NCBI GenBank assembly: GCA_005882525.1
Contig: VBGO01000096.1
Coordinates: forward strand, 1 to 16,612
From: Chloroflexota bacterium
GTDB lineage: Bacteria; Chloroflexota; Dormibacteria; CF-121
Length of the DNA stretch: 16,612 nt
Reading direction: 5' to 3'
Each line of letters starts with the position of its first letter. Within the stretch, counting starts at the first letter, position 1. Below the pieces are notes generated by a model. That model was not told the origin of the DNA. It saw only the letters and a program-made list of their open reading frames with translations, and searched no databases. Position numbers and translations under genes: made by a program. Positions 6,696-14,086 of this stretch are shown piece by piece.

Positions 6696-8075
6696 GTGAA
6701 GAGGGCCGTTCGGCTCTTTCTCGCGGCGGTCGCAGTGGCCGGCCTGCTGCCGGTCCTCCCCGCCCAAGCCGCCGAGCCCCATGTCCTGGTGGCGACCCTG
6801 GACGGCGTCATCAACCCGATCACCGATAACTACGTCGCTAACGCCGTGGACCGCGCCGTTTCGAACCACGACACCGCGCTGATCATCGCCTTGGACACAC
6901 CCGGGGGCCTGGACACATCCATGCGTCACATCATCAAGAAGATGCTGGCGGCGCCGATGCCGGTCGTCATCTTCGTCTCGCCGTCCGGCGCGCGGGCTGC
7001 CTCCGCCGGGCTATACATCACGGAAGCCGCCGACATCGCGGCGATGGCGCCCGGGACCAACATCGGATCCGCACATCCCGTCAGCTTGAGCGGCTCGAAC
7101 CCGGCGCCAAGCCCCAGCGCCAGCGCCAGCGGTAGCACCTCGACTGCACCGGACATCGAGATGCAGAAGGTCGAAAACGACGCGGCGGCCTATGTCCGGG
7201 CTCTGGCAACCTTGCACCATCGCAACGCCGACTGGGCGGAGAAGGCGGTGCGGCAGAGTGTCAACGTCCCCGCGGACGAAGCCGTCAAGCTCGGGGTCGT
7301 GGATTTCGAGAGCCGCGATCTCGACACGCTGCTTTCCGATCTCGACGGCCGCCAGGTCAGCAAAGGCGGGCGCACCTATACCCTGTCCACCACTCGCGCC
7401 GCGATCGATCGCTACGACATGAGCGCCTTCGACCAGTTGCTCGAAACGGTGGCCGACCCGAGCCTGGTCTACCTCCTCTTTCTGCTGGCACTGATCGGCA
7501 TCGGCTTCTGGGTCACGCACCCCGGAATGTTCCTGCCCGGGGTGGTCGGCGTGATTGCGGGCGTGCTGGCAGCCTTATCGCTCTTCAACCTCCCGATCAA
7601 CATCGCCGGGGTGCTGCTCATCCTGATCGCGATTCTGCTCTTCGTCATCGACCTCAAAGCCGTGACGCATGGCGTGCTTACGACCGGCGGCATCGTGGCG
7701 ATGACGCTGGGCGGCCTGCTCCTCGTCAACACCAGTTTCCTGTCAGAGGCAGTCAACCTCCCGCTGCTCCTCACCACCGTGCTGGTGATCGCGGGCATCT
7801 TCCTCTTCATCCTGCGCAAAATCATCGATGCCCGCCACCGCCCGTATGCCGCCGGCGAGGAAGCCATGATCGGCGCGACCGGTACCGTACGCGAGCCGCT
7901 TGATCCCAGCGGCCTGGTGTTCGTGAATGGCGCACTCTGGCAAGCGACGGCCAGCGGTGGACCGGTTCCGGCCGGGACGACGGTCCGCGTGATCGGTGCG
8001 GACGGCCTTCACCTCCGGGTGGAACCCCTCGAGCAACCGTTAACGACCGAAGGGCCTCAGGCGGCGTCGTCGTAG
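6696..8075 (+). CDS. nfeD: Long-form NfeD: ClpP-like membrane serine protease
   Basis: 459-residue membrane-bound protease of the NfeD1b (PH1510-like) type. A signal peptide (1-25, ending AQA) is followed by a ClpP-class domain with LDTPGG (67-71) and GARAASAG, where Ser103 is the likely nucleophile; Lys158 in MQKVENDAAAYV is the likely general base. About five membrane segments follow (about 256-273, 278-297, 301-320, 326-345, 355-374). A C-terminal NfeD beta-barrel occupies about 389-446 (GATGTVREPL to LRVEPL). A Pro/Ser/Ala-rich stretch (about 130-152) sits between the two catalytic residues and looks like an extra linker. The next gene encodes a slipin, the classic partner and substrate. 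The start is GTG 6696, supported by the signal peptide and the leaderless -10. Confidence 0.92.
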   Translation: MKRAVRLFLAAVAVAGLLPVLPAQAAEPHVLVATLDGVINPITDNYVANAVDRAVSNHDTALIIALDTPGGLDTSMRHIIKKMLAAPMPVVIFVSPSGARAASAGLYITEAADIAAMAPGTNIGSAHPVSLSGSNPAPSPSASASGSTSTAPDIEMQKVENDAAAYVRALATLHHRNADWAEKAVRQSVNVPADEAVKLGVVDFESRDLDTLLSDLDGRQVSKGGRTYTLSTTRAAIDRYDMSAFDQLLETVADPSLVYLLFLLALIGIGFWVTHPGMFLPGVVGVIAGVLAALSLFNLPINIAGVLLILIAILLFVIDLKAVTHGVLTTGGIVAMTLGGLLLVNTSFLSEAVNLPLLLTTVLVIAGIFLFILRKIIDARHRPYAAGEEAMIGATGTVREPLDPSGLVFVNGALWQATASGGPVPAGTTVRVIGADGLHLRVEPLEQPLTTEGPQAASS

Positions 8076-8109
8076 CCACGGCCGTAACATGGAGGTCAGT
8101 TCATTCATG

Positions 8110-8115
8110 AGGAGG
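8110..8115 (+). promoter_or_regulatory. Strong Shine-Dalgarno of the slipin gene
   Basis: A perfect AGGAGG with a 5-nt spacer before GTG 8121 fixes the slipin start. It contrasts with the leaderless look of nfeD just upstream and supports translation from a shared transcript. Confidence 0.8.
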
Positions 8116-8120
8116 GACCG

Positions 8121-8915
8121 GTGGGCATCTTCGCGCTGATCGTCCTGGGCATCATCGTTCTCGTTGTCCTGATCGGTGTGACCTCGGCGATTCGGATCAT
8201 CAATGAATACGAACGCGGTGTCCTCTTCCGGCTGGGCCGCTTGATGGCGTTGAAGGGGCCCGGCTTGCGGCTGATCATCCCCTTCGGCATCGACCGCCTG
8301 GTGAAGATCGACCTCCGAACGGTCACGCTCGAGGTCCCGCCGCAGGAGGTGATCACGCTCGACAACGTGACCATCAAGGTCAACGCGGTCATCTACTTCC
8401 TGGTGGTCGATCCCCGCAACGCGGTCACCCGCGTCGCCAATTTCATCAACGCGACTTCACAAATCGCGCAGACAACATTACGGAGCGTGCTCGGCCAGTC
8501 GTCGCTCGACGAGCTGCTGGCGAACCGGGAGAAGATCAACACCCGACTGCAGCACATCATCGATGAGCAAACCGAGCCCTGGGGGATCAAGGTGTCGACG
8601 GTCGAGATCAAGGACGTCGAGCTCCCCCAGACAATGCAGCGCGCCATGGCCAAGCAGGCCGAGGCTGAACGCGAGAAGCGGGCCAAGATCATCCATGCGG
8701 AGGGCGAGTTCGAGGCGGCCCAGAAACTGACCGATGCCGCCGGCGTCATCGCCACCCAGCCCAGTGCCCTCCAGCTCCGTTACCTGCAGACCCTCACGGA
8801 GATCGGGGTCGAACGCAACACGGTGATCGTCTTCCCGGTACCGATCGACCTGGTCCAGCAACTGATGGACTTGCGCCAGGGCAAGGGCGGCGCCACGACA
8901 CCGGCGAAAACCTGA
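8121..8915 (+). CDS. Slipin (SPFH/band 7, stomatin-like protein)
   Basis: 264-residue membrane-scaffold protein. It has an N-terminal hydrophobic anchor (about 3-23), then the SPFH domain with EYERGVLFRLGR (29-40), KGPGL, the LRTVTLEVPPQEVITLDNV block and the long charged helix EAEREKRAKIIHAEGEFEAA (181-200). The C-terminal hydrophobic patch NTVIVFPVPIDL (233-244) resembles the region that long NfeD proteases cleave in the archaeal homologue. Slipins oligomerise at membranes and are thought to organise microdomains or serve as NfeD substrates; the precise role here is unknown. The gene follows nfeD by 45 bp and precedes a CPBP protease gene in the same orientation. The start is GTG 8121, set by AGGAGG. 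Confidence 0.95.
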   Translation: MGIFALIVLGIIVLVVLIGVTSAIRIINEYERGVLFRLGRLMALKGPGLRLIIPFGIDRLVKIDLRTVTLEVPPQEVITLDNVTIKVNAVIYFLVVDPRNAVTRVANFINATSQIAQTTLRSVLGQSSLDELLANREKINTRLQHIIDEQTEPWGIKVSTVEIKDVELPQTMQRAMAKQAEAEREKRAKIIHAEGEFEAAQKLTDAAGVIATQPSALQLRYLQTLTEIGVERNTVIVFPVPIDLVQQLMDLRQGKGGATTPAKT

Positions 8916-9898
8916 CCGTTCTTACCATCCGGGCCGACGTCGGACTCGACATCCTGACGGTCCTCATCCTGGGCATCATCACGGGTTTCTACGTACTCGC
9001 CAACTTCGGCGAGCGACACCGCGATGCGCGAATCGCCGCGCTGATCGTGAGCGGAACACTGGCCGGGATTGGCCTGCTGGTCGGGCTCGGAGTCACGGTC
9101 CTGAACCTCCTGCAGTACTCGGCAGGCGCGGAGCGGGCCGACCAGCTTCGCAGCGCCCTGCTGCTCGGCATTCCGCTGACGGTCGCCGGGGCCCTCGGTT
9201 TGCTCTACCTCTGGTTTCCTTTCCAGCGCGTCGTGGCGCGGGTCGTCCCGGTTCGTCCCGGCTCCCCCGTCGTCCACCTCACCATCGTCCTCGGTCTGCT
9301 GCTGGTGGCGCAGCAGATCGGCGCGCAGGTGGAGGCCGGCAAGCCGCTAACTATTGGCGACTTGCTCGCGCAGGACGTCCCCCTACTCATCCTTTGCTTT
9401 GCCGGAATCGGCGTCTTCGTTCGGCGGACGCCGCGGCAAGCGATCGAGCGACTCGGCCTCCTGCCGCCCCGCCAGAAGCGCTGGTGGTTGGTGGCGATCC
9501 TCGGCATCGGCGTGTTCATCGCGGTGGCCTTCGCGATCGAGGCCGTCGCCAACGTCGTGTCGCCGAGCCAGCAGAAGCAGGTGAGCGACGTCACCACCGT
9601 GCTCTTCAGTCACTTCAATAACCCGGCCGCCATCGTCTTCCTCGGTGTGCTGGCCGGGGTCGTCGAGGAGACGCTGTTCCGTGGCGCTTTGGTCCCCCGC
9701 TTCGGTGTCGTCATCAGCGCCGTCCTCTTCGCCGCGCTTCACACCCAATACGCGGTCAGCTTCGCGACGCTGGAGGTCTTCGTGCTCGGCATCGGGTTGG
9801 GATGGCTTCGAGTCCGCGCCGGCAGCACGCTGCCGGCGATGGTCACCCACGCCGGCTACGACATCGCAGTCGGTTTCCTCTCGCTCATAGCGAAGTAG
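8912..9898 (+). CDS. CPBP-family (CAAX protease-like) intramembrane metalloprotease, non-canonical start
   Basis: Multi-pass membrane protein of the CPBP/Abi family (PF02517). Numbered from CTG 8912 (328 residues), motif 1 is EETLFRG at 252-258, motif 2 is ALHTQ with His277, and the third motif is THAGYD with His313. About eight hydrophobic segments are visible. The first ATG/GTG/TTG in frame is GTG 9047, but the reading frame upstream of it stays open and encodes a hydrophobic helix (ILTVLILGIITGFYVLA) followed by charged residues, a convincing extra membrane segment. The only start-like codon at the slipin stop is CTG 8912, overlapping TGA as CTGA. I therefore extend the gene to 8912, with GTG 9047 as the conservative alternative. 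Substrate unknown; the cluster suggests membrane protein quality control. Confidence 0.8.
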   Translation: MTVLTIRADVGLDILTVLILGIITGFYVLANFGERHRDARIAALIVSGTLAGIGLLVGLGVTVLNLLQYSAGAERADQLRSALLLGIPLTVAGALGLLYLWFPFQRVVARVVPVRPGSPVVHLTIVLGLLLVAQQIGAQVEAGKPLTIGDLLAQDVPLLILCFAGIGVFVRRTPRQAIERLGLLPPRQKRWWLVAILGIGVFIAVAFAIEAVANVVSPSQQKQVSDVTTVLFSHFNNPAAIVFLGVLAGVVEETLFRGALVPRFGVVISAVLFAALHTQYAVSFATLEVFVLGIGLGWLRVRAGSTLPAMVTHAGYDIAVGFLSLIAK

Positions 9899-9922
9899 CC
9901 TCACCCCGGGCGGATCGGCACG

Positions 9923-9931
9923 TTATCCACA
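9923..9931 (+). promoter_or_regulatory. Perfect DnaA box upstream of parA
   Basis: TTATCCACA matches the strongest consensus DnaA box (TTATNCACA) exactly. It lies 43 bp before the parA -10 element in a 116-bp intergenic region and is the only exact copy I found in the window. A single box suggests transcriptional control or a DnaA-titration site rather than a full origin. The match is seen; the function is inferred. Confidence 0.6.
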
Positions 9932-9973
9932 CGCCCGCCATTTTGACAAACGTGCGTTCGCGACCCACGACCG

Positions 9974-9979
9974 TATAAT
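9974..9979 (+). promoter_or_regulatory. -10 element of the parAB promoter
   Basis: A perfect TATAAT lies 35 nt before the parA GTG. A TTGACA occurs at 9943-9948, but the 25-bp spacing is too long for a standard sigma-70 promoter, so it is probably not the partner. The rest of the 9899-10014 gap shows no terminator hairpin after the CPBP gene. Confidence 0.6.
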
Positions 9980-10014
9980 CCGAGCAGAACCCGTCCTGCG
10001 TCCCAGCCAGCAAA

Positions 10015-10773
10015 GTGCCAAGAGTCTATGCAGTCGTCAACCAGAAGGGCGGAGTTGGCAAGACCACGACCGCCATCAATGTGGCCGCCAACCTTCCGGA
10101 GCTCGGCTTAAGCGGGCTCATCGTCGACATGGACCCGCAGGGCAACACCACCAGCGGGCTTGGGATTGTGCGAAGCGAGCTCAGCCGTAGCGTCTATAAC
10201 GTCATCGTCGACGCCGACGACATCAATGAGGTAATCCGGCCGACGGCCGTCGCCGGTCTCGACATCCTGCCCTCGCACCGCTCGCTGGCGGGCGCCGAGA
10301 TCGAGCTGATCGCCCTGCCACGCCGCGAACGCCGGCTGCTGTACGCGCTCGAGGCGCTGCGGGTCGCCTACGACTACATCATCATCGACTGCCCGCCCTC
10401 GCTCGGCCTGCTCACTGTGAACTGCCTGGTGGCCGCCGAGTACATGCTGATCCCGATCCAGTGTGAGTACTACGCGCTCGAGGGTCTGGGAGCGCTGGCC
10501 CATACCACGCAGCTGATCCAGCGGGAGCTCAATCCACGACTCAAGATCGGCGGTATCGTCCTGACGCTCTTCGACCCGCGCCTGACGCTGGCGCTCCAGG
10601 TCGCCGAGCAGGTACGGGCCCAGTATCCGGAAAAGACGTTCCGCACGGTTATCCCGCGCAACGTCCGCCTCAGCGAGGCGCCCAGCCACGGGATGCCGAT
10701 CACGCAATACGACCCCACGTCGCGCGGCGCGGTCGCTTACCAGGAGCTCACGAAGGAGTTGATCGCCAGATGA
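10015..10773 (+). CDS. parA: Chromosome-partitioning ATPase ParA (Soj)
   Basis: 252-residue ParA/MinD-family ATPase that binds DNA as an ATP dimer and moves ParB-parS complexes, so helping segregate origins. The deviant Walker A is KGGVGKTT (11-18), the switch region is DMDPQGN (38-44) and Walker B is IIIDCPPSLGLLT (122-134). The short N-terminus, without a helix-turn-helix extension, marks the chromosomal type rather than the plasmid type Ia. The start is GTG 10015, with no Shine-Dalgarno in the roughly 30-nt leader. The gene ends in ATGA, overlapping the parB start by 4 bp. Proximity to gyrB and the rpmH operon fits the usual origin-linked position of parAB. Confidence 0.97.
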   Translation: MPRVYAVVNQKGGVGKTTTAINVAANLPELGLSGLIVDMDPQGNTTSGLGIVRSELSRSVYNVIVDADDINEVIRPTAVAGLDILPSHRSLAGAEIELIALPRRERRLLYALEALRVAYDYIIIDCPPSLGLLTVNCLVAAEYMLIPIQCEYYALEGLGALAHTTQLIQRELNPRLKIGGIVLTLFDPRLTLALQVAEQVRAQYPEKTFRTVIPRNVRLSEAPSHGMPITQYDPTSRGAVAYQELTKELIAR

Positions 10774-11654
10774 ATAAACGCCGCGGACTGGGACGGGGCC
10801 TCGAGGCCCTGATTCCGTCGGGTGAGTACGTCGAAGAGTTGGGCACCGAGAGCGGTGCGCGGCGGCGCTTCGCGCTGCAACTCCCGATCGTCGAGATCAA
10901 GCCCAACCCGGAGCAGCCGCGGCGCGCCTTCGATCCCGTCGGCCTGCAAGAGCTGGCCGACTCCATCCGGATGCACGGGATCCTGCAACCGCTGCTGGTT
11001 CGTGAAGGCCTGGCCGGTTTCGAGCTGATCGCCGGCGAACGACGCCTGAGGGCTGCCGAGATTGCCGGGCTTACCGAGGTGCCGGTCATCGTCCATCCGG
11101 GTAGCGGCGGCCGCCTCGAGGAGCGCCTCGAGCTGGCCCTGGTCGAGAACCTGCAGCGAACCGACCTGAACGCCATCGAGCAAGCGCGCGCGATTCAACG
11201 GCTGCTGCGCGACTTCGGCCTGACCCAGGAGGCGCTCGGCGAGCGCCTGGGGAAGAACCGGGTGACGATCGGACAGAGTGTTCGGCTGCTGGGCTTGCCC
11301 GACGAGATCATCAAAGCCATCGAGACCAACACGATTACCGCCGGGCATGGGGTTGCCCTGCTCGGCTTGCCCACCGCGTCTCAGCAAGTAGTTGGCATGG
11401 AGCGGGTCATCCGCGAGCACTGGAGCGTCCGGCAGACGGAGGAGTGGGTACGGGCTCGCGCCACGGAAGCCGGGTCACGGCGACCGCGGACCGTGCCCTC
11501 GACCGACCCCGAGACCCGGGCGGTCGAGGAGGAATTCCGCCGCGCCCTCGGCACGAAGGTGGTCCTGACCCGGCTGAAGCAGGGCGGACGCCTGACGATC
11601 GAGTTCTACAGCAACGAGGAGCTCGACGGGATCAGGCGACGACTGATCGGTTGA
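10770..11654 (+). CDS. parB: Chromosome-partitioning protein ParB (Spo0J-like)
   Basis: 294-residue parS-binding CTPase clamp. The N-terminal RRGLGRGLEALIP box (4-16) is the ParA-interacting tip. The ParB/sulfiredoxin domain (about 38-110) carries the CTP-binding GERR (89-92), and ENLQR (126-130) follows. The helix-turn-helix lies about 151-171 (LTQEALGERLGKNRVTIGQS). A C-terminal dimerisation segment ends in GGRLTIEFYSNEELDGI. The usual GHARALL motif after the helix-turn-helix reads GHGVALL (192-198), a departure within the DNA-binding domain. It starts at ATG 10770, inside the parA stop (ATGA). The 19-bp gap to convergent ndk holds a CACGTG-core palindrome. Confidence 0.97.
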   Translation: MNKRRGLGRGLEALIPSGEYVEELGTESGARRRFALQLPIVEIKPNPEQPRRAFDPVGLQELADSIRMHGILQPLLVREGLAGFELIAGERRLRAAEIAGLTEVPVIVHPGSGGRLEERLELALVENLQRTDLNAIEQARAIQRLLRDFGLTQEALGERLGKNRVTIGQSVRLLGLPDEIIKAIETNTITAGHGVALLGLPTASQQVVGMERVIREHWSVRQTEEWVRARATEAGSRRPRTVPSTDPETRAVEEEFRRALGTKVVLTRLKQGGRLTIEFYSNEELDGIRRRLIG

Positions 11655-11659
11655 CCCCC

Positions 11660-11671
11660 CTACACGTGTAG
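11660..11671. promoter_or_regulatory. CACGTG-core palindrome between parB and ndk (possible parS-like site)
   Basis: CTACACGTGTAG is a perfect 12-bp palindrome in the 19-bp gap between the convergent parB and ndk stop codons. It shares the central CACGTG with canonical parS (TGTTTCACGTGAAACA), but only about 9 of 16 positions match overall. It is too short and lacks a T-run for a terminator. A parS role is speculative. Confidence 0.25.
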
Positions 11672-11673
11672 CT

Positions 11674-12123
11674 CTACTCGCGGACCCAGCGATCCATCGT
11701 GCGCTCGTACTCGTGTAGCTCGCCCCGGCTGAAGAATAGGGCGATTTCGGTTTCGGCCCGGGCGGGCGAATCCGACCCGTGGATCAGGTTCATGCCGAGG
11801 TCGAGCGCGAGATCACCGCGAATGGTGCCCGGTGCGGCTTTGAGAGGATCGGTCGCGCCCATCAGGCTGCGCACGACGCTGACCGCTTCGCGGCCCTCCC
11901 AGATCATGGCGACCACCGGGCCCGAGGTGATGAATCCGATCAGGCCGTCGTAGAACGGCTTCCCCTGGTGTTCCGCGTAGTGGCGCGCTGCGATGTCCTG
12001 GGAGATCCGCATCATCTTGAGGCCGATCAGCTTCAACCCGCGATGCTCCAGCCGCGCCACGATCGCCCCGACCAGTCCGCGCTGGACGCCGTCGGGCTTG
12101 ACCAGGACGAGCGTGCGCTCCAT
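11674..12123 (-). CDS. ndk: Nucleoside diphosphate kinase
   Basis: Transfers the gamma phosphate between nucleoside triphosphates and diphosphates through a phosphohistidine, balancing NTP/dNTP pools. The 149-residue protein has the opening ERTLVLVKPDGVQRG, the kinase loop region HYAEHQGKPFYDGLI, and the active-site motif NLIHGSDS with catalytic His115. The length is typical. The start is ATG 12123, 4 bp after the lepB stop, with only a weak GGGTCC-like sequence upstream; co-transcription with lepB is likely. The 3' end is convergent with parB. Confidence 0.97.
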   Translation of the reverse strand: MERTLVLVKPDGVQRGLVGAIVARLEHRGLKLIGLKMMRISQDIAARHYAEHQGKPFYDGLIGFITSGPVVAMIWEGREAVSVVRSLMGATDPLKAAPGTIRGDLALDLGMNLIHGSDSPARAETEIALFFSRGELHEYERTMDRWVRE

Positions 12124-12127
12124 CGGC

Positions 12128-12727
12128 TCAGGGACCCGCGGCGAGAGTCGGCTTGGCGCCGAGCAAGCCGACCTGGCCCAGCGGCCAGATGCGGATCTCG
12201 GCTTTTCCAAGGATGGCGTCGAGCTCGACTGGGCCGAAACTGCGCGAGTCGCTGGAATGGTTTCGGTTGTCGCCGAGCACGAAGTACTGATCGGGTGGAA
12301 TCAGCTGATCCTGCCCGGTCGCCGGCCAGTTGTTGTTGTAGGTCCATTTCTCGGGCAGGTAGGGCTCGCGCAGCACTTGCCCGTTGATGTAGACCACGCT
12401 GTTGGTGATGTGGATGCGCTCGCCCGGCAGCGCGATGATCCGCTTGATGAAATCGCGGCTGGCTTCATCCGGGGGCTTGAATACGATGATGTCGCCGCGC
12501 TGCGGCGAGTGGAGCTTGTAGGAAATCTTCGAGGCGACCAGCAGGTCGTTGTCGTGCAGTGTCGAGTACATGCTCGAGCCCAGCACGTGGACGGTCTGGA
12601 CTGCGTACTGGATGACGACGTAGAGGACAAGCGCGAGGAAGACGATCTCGAGCGTGTCCCTGAGGAAAGACTTCTGGCGCGCTGATTGCGCCGGCGCCGG
12701 CGGTTGCGCCATCTGCGACTGCGCCAT
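12128..12727 (-). CDS. lepB: Signal peptidase I
   Basis: Membrane-anchored serine protease that removes signal peptides from exported preproteins. It has 199 residues with one N-terminal membrane helix (about 25-44). Box B is LGSSMYSTL with the nucleophile Ser52. Box D is RDFIKRIIALPGE with the general base Lys95. Box E is FVLGDNRNHSSDSRSFG (149-165). The single transmembrane helix and short length resemble the Gram-positive/Chloroflexota type rather than the two-helix E. coli enzyme. The start is ATG 12727 with AAAGG directly adjacent. ATG 12712 (Met6) is an alternative that would leave better spacing from that AAAGG. It heads a probable lepB-ndk unit. Confidence 0.96.
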   Translation of the reverse strand: MAQSQMAQPPAPAQSARQKSFLRDTLEIVFLALVLYVVIQYAVQTVHVLGSSMYSTLHDNDLLVASKISYKLHSPQRGDIIVFKPPDEASRDFIKRIIALPGERIHITNSVVYINGQVLREPYLPEKWTYNNNWPATGQDQLIPPDQYFVLGDNRNHSSDSRSFGPVELDAILGKAEIRIWPLGQVGLLGAKPTLAAGP

Positions 12728-12761
12728 CCTTTAGCTGTTCAACTTCATCCGCGGGCGACTT

Positions 12762-12767
12762 ATTCTA
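12762..12767 (-). promoter_or_regulatory. -10-like element upstream of lepB
   Basis: TAGAAT on the minus strand lies 34 nt before the lepB ATG, in the 72-bp gap (12728-12799) after the M16 peptidase gene. No good -35 box is seen 17 bp upstream. The same gap shows no U-tract terminator for the M16 gene, so read-through from it is also possible. Confidence 0.4.
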
Positions 12768-12799
12768 GCGTCCCATCCTGAGAATGCGCCCGGCGTTGT

Positions 12800-14080
12800 T
12801 CAGGCGATCTGTTTCAGGAAGGGCGCTTCGCTGCGGAAGGGACCGATCACCGCCAGCTGCAGGGCCTGGCTGAACAGCTCCCGCGCGATCCGCTTCACGT
12901 CGTCGGCGGTGACGGCGTCGATCTCGGCCATATTCTCATCGACCCCCTCGATCCGACCGGTGAGGGCCTCCTGGCCGCCGTACCAGGTGGCCACTGAGTT
13001 GGTGCTTTCCATCTGGAGCAGCAGGCGGCCCTTGAAGAACTCCTTGGCCTTGGTCAGCTCCGAAGTCGGCACCGGCTCGTCGCAGAGCCGCCGGAGCTGG
13101 CCGACGATGGCGCCGACCGCCCGCGCCGCCTGGCGAGGCTCGGTGCCGGCGTAGACGCCGAGCACACCGGTGTCGTACATCTTGTTGACGTACGAATGGA
13201 CGTCGTACGCGAGCCCAAGCTTCTCCCGGACTTCGAGGAAAAGCCTCGAGCTCATGCCTTCGCCGAGCACACAGTTCAGGATGTCGATGACGTGACGGTC
13301 GCGGTCCATGTAGGAGGGCGCGTGCACGCCGAGACAGACGTGAGCCTGCTCGGTCTTCTTCGCCTTCAGCAGGACGTGCGGCTTCAGGCCGTTGCCGACC
13401 GACGGTAGGAACGAGGGGGGCGCGGCGCCGTTGCCGCGCGACTTGAGGTAGGGCTGGATGAGCCCGATCGCCTCGTCCTGGGTGACGGGACCGGCAATCG
13501 TCACCACCAGGTTGCGCAGCAGGTAATGCTCCTCGAGGTAGCGCAACAGGTCATCGCGAGTCAACCCCCGAACAGACGCCTCGGTTCCGCCCACATCGCG
13601 GCCGAGCGGATGATCCGGCCAGCTGATCTGCTCGAAGAGACTGTGCACGTACTCCTGGGGCGAGTCCTGATACATCCGCAGTTCCTCGAGGACGACCAGC
13701 CGCTCCTTTTCCAGCTCCGCCGGGTCGAGCAAGGGCTGGAAGAGCATGTCGCCAAGGACATCGATCGCCAGCTTCGCCTTGGTTTTGGGCACCCGCGCCC
13801 AGTACATCGTGAGCTCCTTGTCGGTGCCCGCGTTGAGGACACCACCCACGCCCTCGATCGCCTCGGCGATTTCCTTGGCGCCGGCATAACGGGCTGAGCC
13901 TTTGAAGAACATGTGTTCGAGGAAGTGGCTGATCCCGGCTTCCTTGTCGGACTCGTAGCGGGAGCCGACTTTGAACATGATGGCCATCGTGACCGACGGG
14001 CGGTCCGCCAGTTCGGTCGAGACGACCCGCGCCCCGGTCGGCAAGGTGGCGAGACGATAGGGAGGACGCGCTGGGGGCAC
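12800..14080 (-). CDS. M16 family zinc metallopeptidase (pitrilysin/processing peptidase-like)
   Basis: 426-residue zinc protease related to mitochondrial processing peptidase beta and bacterial PqqL/YmxG-type proteins. The inverted zinc motif HxxEH is HFLEH (His52, Glu55, His56). The downstream zinc-ligand Glu is expected in the KERLVVLEELRMYQDSP segment, near 132. The C-terminal M16 domain shows REKLGLAYDVHSY and a GVYAGT strand. The length is right for a single two-domain M16B subunit. The start is GTG 14080: the conserved N-terminus (YRLATLPTGARVVS) follows directly, and TATACT lies exactly 6 nt upstream. An ATG at 14158 would add 26 unconserved residues and place the promoter inside the gene. 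The substrate is unknown. Confidence 0.93.
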   Translation of the reverse strand: MPPARPPYRLATLPTGARVVSTELADRPSVTMAIMFKVGSRYESDKEAGISHFLEHMFFKGSARYAGAKEIAEAIEGVGGVLNAGTDKELTMYWARVPKTKAKLAIDVLGDMLFQPLLDPAELEKERLVVLEELRMYQDSPQEYVHSLFEQISWPDHPLGRDVGGTEASVRGLTRDDLLRYLEEHYLLRNLVVTIAGPVTQDEAIGLIQPYLKSRGNGAAPPSFLPSVGNGLKPHVLLKAKKTEQAHVCLGVHAPSYMDRDRHVIDILNCVLGEGMSSRLFLEVREKLGLAYDVHSYVNKMYDTGVLGVYAGTEPRQAARAVGAIVGQLRRLCDEPVPTSELTKAKEFFKGRLLLQMESTNSVATWYGGQEALTGRIEGVDENMAEIDAVTADDVKRIARELFSQALQLAVIGPFRSEAPFLKQIA

Positions 14081-14086
14081 GACCTG

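Noticed and set aside
8107..8133. Short upstream reading frame (ATG 8107) overlapping the slipin start, with GGAGG at 8091-8095
   Set aside because: The AGGAGG inside it is better explained as the slipin Shine-Dalgarno; a peptide of about 10 codons without conservation data is not supportable.
9943..9979. TTGACA/TATAAT as a paired parA promoter
   Set aside because: The spacer is 25 bp, far beyond 16-18 bp; the TATAAT was kept alone.
9899..10014. Full replication origin
   Set aside because: Only one DnaA box and no AT-rich unwinding tract are present; the origin is more likely near dnaA beyond the right edge.
12584..12589. Second CACGTG within lepB as a parS site
   Set aside because: The flanking bases are not symmetric and it lies inside a conserved coding region.
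12780..12799. Terminator after the M16 gene
   Set aside because: The GC-rich CGCCGGGCG is a short imperfect palindrome without a stable stem or a T-run.
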